Program-made: the position numbers and the translations under genes | Notes under the pieces: model-generated | Databases searched by the model: none | The model's input: only the letters and a program-made list of their open reading frames with translations | What the model was told of the DNA's origin: nothing | In this document: positions 1 to 6,728 of the stretch, in pieces | How the letters are laid out: every line of letters begins with the position of its first letter | Position numbering within the stretch: position 1 is the first letter of the stretch | From: CALDUY01 sp046350255 | GTDB taxonomy: Bacteria > Planctomycetota > Planctomycetia > Gemmatales > Gemmataceae | NCBI GenBank assembly: GCA_046350255.1 | Contig: JAXMAV010000020.1 | Coordinates: 1 to 64,000, forward strand | Direction: 5' to 3' | DNA: 64,000 nucleotides

Positions 1-633
1 CGGGATCAGGATGCCCGCCGCGCGATCTTGAAGCAACTCTTCGGCCAGGGTGGAGAGGCGGTGTGGCTACAAGCGCTGCGCCTGGCGCTGTATGCGGAGA
101 GCATCACGCCGTTCATCGTGCCTTTCGTTACGACGTATTTGATCAACGAGTATTCCGGGATCAACAGCCGAGATGGCGACTCCTTGCGGGCGAAACTCCC
201 CGTAGGTATGCGCCAGGGATTGACAAGCGAAGCGGGGCGGGTCGAAGCGTGGCCCGTCGCGTTGTCGTTTCAGTGCACCGTGATGGCGAACAACGTGACC
301 ATCACCCAGAAGGCGTTCACCACGGCGACCGTGAAGGCGGCGAAGTGGCTGGAGGTTGTTGCGATCCGGCCCGCTGCCCGTCACTTCGGACAAGCCGTAC
401 TGTCCGCCCCGACTGGTTGAAGAAGGCGATTCCCGGAGTGGATGGCAAGTCTGCTTTGTTGAGAAGGACCTGGTTGCGATGACACACAACGTCCCTGGTT
501 GTCCCGACAACGAGATGACGATTGCGGCCTGCTTATCAACGAGCGTAACTACGACCACTTCGACATCCCGACGAATTCCCCGCCAACAATGCTCACCATC
601 GAACCGCCGTCGATCTACAAGGCGAAAACCTAA
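1..633 (+). pseudogene. Decayed protein-coding stretch, unidentified
   Basis: No intact gene is convincing here. On the + strand one frame is open from the window edge to 420. Its start (ARRAILKQLFGQGGEAVWL) vaguely recalls the region before the catalytic domain of maltose-type O-acetyltransferases, but the hexapeptide repeats of that family do not follow. A second frame reads like protein from about 420 to 520 (GWQVCFVEKDLVAMTHNV), and a third continues to a stop at 631-633 (GLLINERNYDHFDIPTN). The pattern fits one or two old genes broken by frameshifts. The opposite strand also has a long open frame, but its composition looks like a shadow of GC-rich DNA. Function unknown. Confidence 0.25.
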
Positions 634-639
634 CAGGGG

Positions 640-799
640 GCGCTGAAGAGTTCGGTTCGCCTTGGCGGACGATGCTCCCGTCCTCGGCGGTGGCCGTTGT
701 GCCGGACACGAACGGACTCGCACGCACGGCCCTCGAATAGCCGACCACCGGCTCCCACGGTGTCGGCGCTCTCGGTTCATGGCTCGTCCCCCTCGACAC
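640..799 (-). pseudogene. RidA/YjgF-like remnant (N-terminal third only)
   Basis: A minus-strand reading frame starts at about 799, overlapping the end of the phzF-like gene. It contains WEPVVGYSRAVR followed by FVSGTTATAEDGSIV, which matches the N-terminal strand pair of RidA/YjgF enamine deaminases (usually ...SRAVRVGPFVSVSGTTA...). Two residues of the usual V-S-V-S stretch are missing, and after about 40 codons the reading frame loses all similarity and ends. A normal RidA is about 120-130 residues and ends with a conserved arginine and glutamate that are absent here. This is read as a degraded last gene of the cupin-phzF unit. The family match is from memory of the motif, not a search. 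Confidence 0.5.
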
Positions 800-1580
800 A
801 CAGTTCGCCCTTCGCCACCGTGGTCGCCTTGCCGCTCAGGAACACCCGATCCTTCTCGACCCGGACTTTGACCACGCCGCCCCGAGCCGACGCCTGGAAC
901 GCCACGAACTCGCTCTTGCTGAGCCGCTCCCGCCAGAAGTTCACCAGGCAGCAATGGGCCGAGCCGCACACCGGGTCTTCGTCCACGCCAAGCCGGGGGA
1001 AGAACGCCCGTGACACGAAGTCGAACTGCGGGTCGGCTGACCGACTGGTAACGATTACGCCCCGGCAGGGGACGGTCCCCAGCACCCGAAAATCCGGCTC
1101 CAGGTGGCGCAACGTGTTCTCGGAGTCCACTTCCACGAGGTAGTCGAAGCGGTTTTTGCCGACGTAGGCGGGAGAAGTGTGTAACGCAGCCACGAGATTG
1201 GTCGGCGGTGGAGCCGGTTCGTCCGGTTCGAGCGGGAAGTTGAGTTCGATCTCCCCTTGCTTGTTCCGGGCGGTGAGGATGCCGCTCCTGGTCGAGAAGC
1301 GGAGTTCGTCGCTGGTGGTTTTGCCCTGCTGCCAGAGGACGTGTGCCGAGGCCAGCGTGGCGTGTCCGCACAGGTCCACTTCGGCCTTCGGCGTGAACCA
1401 GCGCAGGTCGAAATGGTCGGGCTGCTCCACGAGGAAGGCCGTCTCCGAGAGGTTCATCTCCCCGGCGACAGCCTGGAGCCAGCGATCCTCCTTCCAGGAC
1501 GAGAGCAGGCAGACCGCCGCCGGGTTACCAGCGAAGGGGCGGTCGGTAAAGGCGTCAACGTGGAAGAGGGGGATGGTCAT
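777..1580 (-). CDS. PhzF family phenazine biosynthesis-like isomerase
   Basis: This 267-residue protein belongs to the PhzF/diaminopimelate-epimerase fold family, whose members catalyse proton shifts or isomerisation on small metabolites; the substrate cannot be told from sequence. It has the N-terminal FHVDAFTDRPFAGNPAAV signature, the glutamate in LSETAFL at about residue 46 that acts as the general acid/base in PhzF, the DLCGHATLASAHVL motif, and the C-terminal DEDPVCGSAHC motif. Length and motif order are complete. The start codon overlaps the stop of the upstream cupin gene by 4 bp, so the two are translationally coupled. A broken RidA-like frame follows directly. No phenazine genes are nearby, so a phenazine role is unlikely. 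Confidence 0.9.
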   Translation of the reverse strand: MTIPLFHVDAFTDRPFAGNPAAVCLLSSWKEDRWLQAVAGEMNLSETAFLVEQPDHFDLRWFTPKAEVDLCGHATLASAHVLWQQGKTTSDELRFSTRSGILTARNKQGEIELNFPLEPDEPAPPPTNLVAALHTSPAYVGKNRFDYLVEVDSENTLRHLEPDFRVLGTVPCRGVIVTSRSADPQFDFVSRAFFPRLGVDEDPVCGSAHCCLVNFWRERLSKSEFVAFQASARGGVVKVRVEKDRVFLSGKATTVAKGELCVEGDEP

Positions 1581-1918
1581 CGCGATCCTCCGTCCTTGAG
1601 CGAGCCTTCGGGCGGGGCGAAGAACACCAGCACGGTCAGGTCTTCGCTGATGTCCACGAACCGATGCTCGGCAGCCCGCTCGACGAAAAAGATGGAACCG
1701 GGGGCGACGGCCTGTTCCCGCCCATCGGCTCGAAACACAGCTTTTCCGCGGAGGACGTAGTATACTTCGTCTTCCGTGTGGGGCTGCTGCTCGTCGGTTT
1801 GCCCGGCCTGGAGGCGGTACACGCCCATGCTCAGGGACGGTACCCGCAGGAACTCCCGCCAGCGCTGGCCGGCCCGCTCGCATTCCGCCACCAGGTCGTT
1901 CAGGTCGAGGTTCTGCAT
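1577..1918 (-). CDS. Small cupin-domain protein
   Basis: This 113-residue single-domain cupin has the first metal-binding motif as QPHTEDEVYYVLRGKAVF (H, E and surrounding glycine turn) and a second strand set ending in EHRFVDISEDLTVLVFF. Such stand-alone cupins bind a divalent metal and range from enzymes to small-molecule sensors; nothing here fixes the activity. It is the first gene of a two-gene unit with the phzF-like isomerase, overlapping by the ATGA type of junction. It is cytoplasmic, with no signal peptide. Confidence 0.85.
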   Translation of the reverse strand: MQNLDLNDLVAECERAGQRWREFLRVPSLSMGVYRLQAGQTDEQQPHTEDEVYYVLRGKAVFRADGREQAVAPGSIFFVERAAEHRFVDISEDLTVLVFFAPPEGSLKDGGSR

Positions 1919-1938
1919 CGTACCTCCACTCCGTTTGC

Positions 1939-2198
1939 TCAGGCCGATGCACCCTGTTCTGGCGTGGTCGGCGTCCAGGTGAACTTGTAGGCATCGCCCA
2001 ACTGCAAACGGGTCCTGTGGACGATCTCTGCGTGTGGCCCCGGAAGTGCGGCACGCTGTCGAAGACCGCCGCCACCCCGGTCACGTCGAAGCCCTGGATG
2101 CACCGGGCCTCCGTAAGCTTCCGGGCATCGACGCTGGCCAGGATGCCCTTGCACTGCATGTTCGCAACCTCGTCTGCCCAACCGGCCCTTGTTCACTT
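1939..2198 (-). pseudogene. Frameshifted remnant of a small unidentified protein
   Basis: Two overlapping minus-strand frames each carry part of what reads as one protein. The first gives ADEVANMQCKGILASVDARK and then GFDVTGVAAVFDSVPHFRGH. The second takes over near 2035 with HAEIVHRTRLQLGDAYKFTW and stops at 1939. Joined, they would make about 75-80 residues without a clear start codon, since the first frame has an upstream stop just before. The family is not recognised. It sits between the DUF1254 gene and the cupin-phzF pair on the same strand. A single-base sequencing or assembly error is an alternative to true decay. Confidence 0.35.
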
Positions 2199-3605
2199 CA
2201 CAGGCGTAAGCGCCGGTGGCTTCCACTTGCCCTTTAGCGCCTCTTCCTTCGGCCAGTAGAGCCGCATGGCAACGTAGATCGGGCCGTCCGGCGCTGGCAG
2301 CCAGTTCGACTCCTTCTCCTTACCCGGCGAGTCCTTCTGGATGTAGATCGTCAGCGAGCCGTCCTCGTTCTTCTTCAGGTCCGGCAGCATCGGCGAGTTG
2401 ATGAGGTACCGGCTAATGGGGTTCTCGATGAGCAGTTGCGTCTTGCCGTCGTACATCGTCACCGACCAGAAGGCGTTGGCCGGGGGAAACTGCCCCTTCG
2501 GAAACGTCAGTGTGTAGCGATTCTTGCTGCAATCCGGCTTGTTCCCCTCGCTGTCGGTGGCGAGCAAAGGGTATAGCGCCTCCACCGCATCGTTGCCGTA
2601 AATGCCGGCCATCGCCGCCGCCGCCCGCAGGGTCCAGTCGCCCTTGAAGAATGTCCGGTCGCCGAAGGAGGAACCGACCCTCCAGCCGTTCTCGTCCTTG
2701 CCGAGTGCGGCGGCCTGTTTCTTGATCTTCTCCAGGCCGCTCTTGAACCCCATCTCCAGTTCCGCCTTCTGGTCGGCCGTCAGCTTGTCCACGGCGAACG
2801 GCTTGCCCGCCTCGATGCCGATTCTGGCGAACCTGGCCCGCAGCGGTTTCTCCACGTCCGCCGGGCCGACGGGAGGGCAGTACTGAAGCAGGAAGTTCAA
2901 GTAGGCGAACGGGTCGCGCTCGGCCAGCTTCTTGTCGATCCTGGGCCACTTGACCTCCGGGGCGGGAGGCGGGGCGGGCGTCTTCAGGAACGCCGAGAGC
3001 GTTTGCAGCTTGTAGCCGGCCTGGACCTTCTTGACGTTCTCGATGTCGGCAGAGTTGAACAGTTGCGTGCGGAATATCGCAAAGGCGAACTCCGTCTCGC
3101 AGCGGAACACCTTGTCGATGCCCTTCGGCCTCTCTCCCTTCCACGAGGGGCCGGCGAGCAGATAGCTGCCGCCGCCGTTGCCCGTCGTCCGGCTGCCGAC
3201 GTAGCCGAAGTTGAAGGTGTACCAGTCGACCAGTTGGACGGAGAAGTACCTGCCCTTCTCAATTCCTGGCACGGAGAACACGACCGGCTCGGCCCGGAGG
3301 TCGGCGCAGAAGAACGAGTACGGCGTGTCGCTGTTGGGAGTGACGACGGCGGTATCCTTGGGGGTGTACACCCTGGCGGTGTTGTAAAGCTGGTTGAAGG
3401 AGCACTTGTACTGCGAAGATGACTTGTCGATGAACGTCTCGTACATGACGCCGTAGTTCATGACCAGCGGGAAGGCGTAGACGAACGCCTCCTCGGCGAC
3501 GGCCCTGGCCTCCCCCTTGTCGAGTTTTTCCTGCGCCATGGCCGGCGTGGTCGTCAGCCAGGCGAGGAGCAAGGAACACGCCAGCAGTGTCGTCAGATTC
3601 CGCAT
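2193..3605 (-). CDS. Exported DUF1254/DUF1214 domain protein
   Basis: This is a 470-residue protein with a clear signal peptide (about residues 1-24, ending PAMAQ). The N-terminal half carries the DUF1254 features (AFVYAFPLVMNYGVMYETF, then TPNSDTPYSFFCADLRAEP and GRYFSVQLVDWYTFNFGYVG), and the C-terminal part carries DUF1214 (FPPANAFWSVTMYDGKTQLL, ending with NWLPAPDGPIYVAMRLYWP). Proteins with this pair are exported and widespread but of poorly defined biochemical role. The gene stands alone on the minus strand, divergent from the hydrolase-S1 gene across a 129-bp gap that should hold both promoters. Length is normal for the family. Confidence 0.9.
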   Translation of the reverse strand: MRNLTTLLACSLLLAWLTTTPAMAQEKLDKGEARAVAEEAFVYAFPLVMNYGVMYETFIDKSSSQYKCSFNQLYNTARVYTPKDTAVVTPNSDTPYSFFCADLRAEPVVFSVPGIEKGRYFSVQLVDWYTFNFGYVGSRTTGNGGGSYLLAGPSWKGERPKGIDKVFRCETEFAFAIFRTQLFNSADIENVKKVQAGYKLQTLSAFLKTPAPPPAPEVKWPRIDKKLAERDPFAYLNFLLQYCPPVGPADVEKPLRARFARIGIEAGKPFAVDKLTADQKAELEMGFKSGLEKIKKQAAALGKDENGWRVGSSFGDRTFFKGDWTLRAAAAMAGIYGNDAVEALYPLLATDSEGNKPDCSKNRYTLTFPKGQFPPANAFWSVTMYDGKTQLLIENPISRYLINSPMLPDLKKNEDGSLTIYIQKDSPGKEKESNWLPAPDGPIYVAMRLYWPKEEALKGKWKPPALTPVK

Positions 3606-3734
3606 GTCACCACCCTTCTCTCAAGCAGTCTCCGGGTCGCAACCCATGTCGTTTGACTGGATTTCGGATCATTTTACTGGTCGGCGACCATCCCGAATAG
3701 CGGACGGCTGGTCGCACGAAACTACAACAACCCG

Positions 3735-4673
3735 ATGAAAGTCCTCTTCCTCCACGGCTGGAACTCGGTCCCAGGCGGCGTGAAGCCGACGTTCCTGAAG
3801 GACCACGGCCATGAGATCATCAACCCCAAGCTGCCCGACGAGGACTTCGCCGAGGCGGTCAGGATCGCCCAGGCCGAGTTCGACAAACATCAGCCCCAGG
3901 TGGTCGTCGGCTCAAGCCGGGGCAGGGCCGTCGCGATGAACATCGACAGCGGCGAGGCCCGGCTGGTCCTGCTCTGCCCGGCGTGGAAGAAGTACGGCAG
4001 CGCCAGGACGCTCAGGCGGGACACCGTGATCCTGCACAGCCGGGCCGACGACGTGGTGCCGTTCGCCGACAGCGAGGAACTGGCGAGGAGCAATGGGGCG
4101 ACGTTGATCGAGGTCGGCACGGACCACCGCCTGGCCGACCCGCAGCCGCTGGCGGCAATGCTCAAGGCGTGCAACGATGCTACCCCAACGCTGAAGACCG
4201 GCGATGTCGTCCGGGCGGTCGTGCGGAAGACCGCCGTGTTCGGCCTGTTCTGCGAGTACCGGACGCACGAAATTCTGGTGCGAATCCCGGAAATCTCGTG
4301 GATACCGTCCTTCGCCAGTTGCGAGCAGGTGGCTGCGGTCGGCGACGAATTGGAGGTCAAGATCATCCACATTGACCGGGATCACAACAACATCGTCGGC
4401 AGTCTTGTGGCACTCCACCCGGAAAACAACCCCTGGCACGGGGCGTGGCGACTCGGCGTCGGCGACGTGCTGGAGGCGACGGTGGTTCGGTGGGTGGAAC
4501 AGGCCGACCGCTGCGGCGGTGCGGGAGGCTATCTGCTCGCCCTCCGACCCGCGGCGCTCGTCATGCTCTGCAGCCACGAAGCCGGCCGGTTCAGGAGTGG
4601 GGAGACGGTGACGGTGAGGGTCACGGCCATCGACGCACGGCAGCGGAAGGTGACGGTGGCGCTGGTGCCGTGA
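3735..4673 (+). CDS. Alpha/beta hydrolase fused to S1-like RNA-binding domains
   Basis: This 312-residue protein has two parts. Residues 1-148 form a small YqiA/RBBP9-like alpha/beta hydrolase: FLHGWNS oxyanion region, nucleophile elbow GSSRG (Ser61), an acidic residue in HSRADDVVPF (about 105-106) and the catalytic His131 in GTDHRL. Residues 152-312 begin with LKTGDVVRAVVRKTAVFGLF, the opening strand of an S1/OB fold, and a second similar segment begins at LGVGDVLEATVV and ends RVTAIDARQRKVTVAL. Free-standing hydrolases of this size normally end near residue 150, so this is a true in-frame fusion without a frameshift. A link between ester or thioester hydrolysis and RNA or ribosome binding is only inference. 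Confidence 0.75.
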   Translation: MKVLFLHGWNSVPGGVKPTFLKDHGHEIINPKLPDEDFAEAVRIAQAEFDKHQPQVVVGSSRGRAVAMNIDSGEARLVLLCPAWKKYGSARTLRRDTVILHSRADDVVPFADSEELARSNGATLIEVGTDHRLADPQPLAAMLKACNDATPTLKTGDVVRAVVRKTAVFGLFCEYRTHEILVRIPEISWIPSFASCEQVAAVGDELEVKIIHIDRDHNNIVGSLVALHPENNPWHGAWRLGVGDVLEATVVRWVEQADRCGGAGGYLLALRPAALVMLCSHEAGRFRSGETVTVRVTAIDARQRKVTVALVP

Positions 4674-5221
4674 CGAGCGCACCTTGCGGCACTTCGCCTC
4701 CAGGCACTCCCCACTGCCAACGTCCTGAACCGCCACCACGCCCCTGGTGTCAATGAGACGAGATAGCGGCACTGGCGCATAGGGGTGGCTGCACGAAGCC
4801 GGCTGGACCGCCGAGTGCCGTGAAGCGCTGCGGTCGGCGTGCGGCTCGATCCTTGTTCGTCCCGAACGGGCTGATCTGGTCCGGGCGCGGTTGGGCAGCG
4901 GGGACGATCTGGCGTTCGCCCACGCCGACCGGGCGGCGAAGTCGCAGGGGATCGACACCTGGGACATCCACTGGCGGCGACTCCGAGAGAAACCTGCCGA
5001 TCCGGGCCGGTGGTGTCACATCATGACGATGTGCGACGGGGAGCGCATTGGGCCAGCGGTCGAGTGTGCGGAGGCGAGCATCGACCTGGCGGCGATTGCG
5101 ACGGGCGCTGGCGACGAACTTGGGCTGGGGCGGGGGTTCGAGCAGCACTCGTGCCTGGATTTCGTCCTGCAAGACCTCCGGCGCTTCCCTGGGCGGGGAG
5201 CAAGGTTGATCGAGGCCGCCG
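4674..5221. other. Gene-poor stretch with possible coding remnant
   Basis: No intact gene is supported. From about 4783 to 5200 one + strand frame stays open and reads in places like protein (GDDLAFAHADRAAKSQGIDT, WDIHWRRLRE), but it lacks a start with a ribosome binding site and loses sense after about 5000. The longer minus-strand frame across the same DNA is arginine/proline-rich, as expected for a shadow. It is interpreted as decayed coding DNA, family unknown. Confidence 0.3.
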
Positions 5222-5431
5222 ATCTTCGTCGCCGACCTCTTCCCGGAGGTCACCAGCCGCCTCTTGGCGTTGCAGCGATCCCTATCTGCCGACGAGTGGC
5301 ACCTCGCGACGGTCAGTTCCCGCCGCACGGTTAAGGACATCGCCAGACACCTACTCGATGGCAGCCTGCGTCGCCTGTCGATGCAGCGGGACGGCTTCCG
5401 CCCGGACGACGTACGGAGCCGGCCACGGTAG
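5222..5431 (+). pseudogene. DinB/maleylpyruvate-isomerase-like N-terminal remnant
   Basis: A + strand frame without a start codon encodes about 69 residues (IFVADLFPEVTSRLLALQRS, then TVKDIARHLLDGSLRRLSMQ and RDGFRP) before a stop at 5429-5431. The order 'LF..v...LlalL.sLs..dW', 'TVkDIa.HLLDG.lRRLS.qRDG' is typical of the first two helices of DinB-like mycothiol-dependent maleylpyruvate isomerase-type proteins. The rest of the four-helix bundle is missing. It lies 113 bp upstream of an intact DinB-family gene on the same strand. It is most likely a truncated pseudogene. Confidence 0.5.
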
Positions 5432-5544
5432 GGTGAGAGGCCGGTAAGCCCGCCTCATCGACGGGGACGACGTGCCGAAGACCTCATAGCGCTTCCAAGG
5501 AGCGTCGTTCCATTCTCGCCGAGGTCTTGTGGAGGAACCCGCCC

Positions 5545-6294
5545 ATGCATTACGACTTCACCGCCATCCCCGACTCCGACGTGCCGCAGGCCGTCGAGCC
5601 GGTCTTCCAGCACGTCGTTGTCACCTACACCAGCGAGGCGAACAAGACGGCCAGCATGTGGCGGGCGGTGCCGGACGCCCTACTCGACTTCAAGCCGCAC
5701 GAGAAGACAAACTCGATCCACACGATCCTGGTCCACCAGCTTCTCTCCGAGCGCCGCTTCTTCGCTCAGTTCGTCGGCACCCAGGAGCCGTCCGTCGAAG
5801 AACTGCTACCGGCGGGCAAGAAGCCGTCCGCCCGCGCCTACCTCGACAAATACACCTGGCTGGTGAAGCAACGACTGACGCAGTTGGCGCAGGGCACAAC
5901 CGCCTGGTGGCTGGATCAACGGCCCTTCTTCGGCGGCTTGCAGCGGGAGCGGATTTGGGTGTTCTGGCGTCGAGTCCTGCACACCTGCCACCACCGGACG
6001 CAGGTGCAGACCTGGCTGCGCCTGGCCGGGCACGAGACGGTCCCGGCCATCTACGGGCCTTCGGGCGACGTGAAGTGGGAGGAGGCCGACCCCACCTACT
6101 CCCTGGAGGCGGCGAGGCGAGGGGGCTTACCGGCGCCGTGCCGGAATCGTCAAAGAACCGCCTTGACCTCAGTCGATATTTGTATATACAATAAATGTGG
6201 CGGTGAAGGAGCCGCACGATCATGGACAAAGCCACGAGTAGCAGCATCGACACGATCTCCAGGACGTGCATCGCTGTGCGCTTGCGCCTGCTGA
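5545..6294 (+). CDS. DinB family four-helix bundle protein
   Basis: The chosen ATG at 5545 has GGAGG 10 bp upstream; an upstream GTG exists but has no such site. The first 185 residues show a DinB/YfiT-type metal-binding four-helix bundle: KPHEKTNSIHTILVHQLLSE with the first histidines, and VLHTCHHRTQVQTWLRLAG with the C-terminal HxxxH-type ligands. Such proteins are stress-related, often thiol-dependent transferases. The match ends around DPTYSLEAARRG (about residue 192). The final 55 or so residues are low-complexity and run through the marR promoter and into the marR start, so the natural stop has probably been lost by a frameshift near 6120. Confidence 0.75.
   Translation: MHYDFTAIPDSDVPQAVEPVFQHVVVTYTSEANKTASMWRAVPDALLDFKPHEKTNSIHTILVHQLLSERRFFAQFVGTQEPSVEELLPAGKKPSARAYLDKYTWLVKQRLTQLAQGTTAWWLDQRPFFGGLQRERIWVFWRRVLHTCHHRTQVQTWLRLAGHETVPAIYGPSGDVKWEEADPTYSLEAARRGGLPAPCRNRQRTALTSVDICIYNKCGGEGAARSWTKPRVAASTRSPGRASLCACAC
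6163..6192 (+). promoter_or_regulatory. Promoter and MarR-type operator before the marR-like gene
   Basis: TTGTATATACAA at 6180-6191 is a perfect 12-bp palindrome, 30 bp before the marR-like start. It overlaps a plausible -10 (TACAAT, 6187-6192) placed 18 bp after TTGACC (6163-6168). An AT-rich palindrome on top of the -10 of a MarR gene in GC-rich DNA is the classic layout of autorepression. A near-identical copy lies before the next gene. Confidence 0.65.
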
Positions 6295-6674
6295 ACCGGG
6301 TGGTGACGAACCTCTACGACGACGCCCTGCGCCCCCTGGGCCTGAAGGTCAGCCAGCTGAACATCCTGATCGTGACGGCAAAACTCGGCCTGGCCCGGCC
6401 CGCCCAGGTCTGCGACATCCTGCAACTGGACGCCTCCACCCTCAGCCGCAATGTCAAGCCGTTGCAGGCGCAGGGCTGGTTGGAGGTCGTGCCCGACGAG
6501 GACGCCCGTGCCCAGCCGTTCCAGCTCACCGCCAAGGGCCAACGCCTGATCGAGAAGGCGGTGCCGGCCTGGGAGGAGGCCCAGCGTCACGCCACCGAAC
6601 TCCTGGGAAGCGAGGGGGTCGCCCTGCTCGACCGGGCGGCGAAGAAGTTGCGCCAGCCCAGGTCCGAAGCGTGA
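6222..6674 (+). CDS. MarR family transcriptional regulator
   Basis: This 150-residue winged-helix regulator has the MarR order: an N-terminal dimerisation helix (TCIAVRLRLLNRVVTNLYDD), a helix-turn-helix (KVSQLNILIVTAKLGLARPA then DASTLSRNVKPLQAQGWLEV), a wing with the conserved acidic/arginine turn (DEDARAQPFQLTAKGQRLIE), and a C-terminal dimer helix. The ATG follows GGAG at 6207. MarR proteins repress nearby genes and release DNA on binding a ligand or on oxidation. The upstream palindrome and its copy before the next gene make self-control and control of the ferredoxin-SCP2 gene likely. The start overlaps the suspicious 3' extension of the DinB-family gene. Confidence 0.9.
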   Translation: MDKATSSSIDTISRTCIAVRLRLLNRVVTNLYDDALRPLGLKVSQLNILIVTAKLGLARPAQVCDILQLDASTLSRNVKPLQAQGWLEVVPDEDARAQPFQLTAKGQRLIEKAVPAWEEAQRHATELLGSEGVALLDRAAKKLRQPRSEA

Positions 6675-6701
6675 GTGGGCCGTGTTTTTTTTGGACGATA
6701 C

Positions 6702-6713
6702 TTGTATATGCAA
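6702..6713 (+). promoter_or_regulatory. Second MarR-type operator copy
   Basis: TTGTATATGCAA matches the palindrome upstream of the marR-like gene in 11 of 12 positions. It lies 15 bp before the start codon of the ferredoxin-SCP2 gene, after a run of eight T at 6685-6692. Position and similarity suggest it is bound by the same regulator. Confidence 0.6.
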
Positions 6714-6728
6714 TGAAGGGGCAGCCTC

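Noticed and set aside
100..230. Possible RidA C-terminus on the minus strand (GEFRP...VDPGILV)
   Set aside because: A few residues resemble the RidA end, but it is about 500 bp from the RidA-like start and in a region of mixed frames. Not enough to join.
67..1371. Long minus-strand open frame of 434 codons
   Set aside because: It overlaps the phzF-like gene in another frame and is arginine/proline/glycine-rich without any motif. It is a shadow of GC-rich coding DNA.
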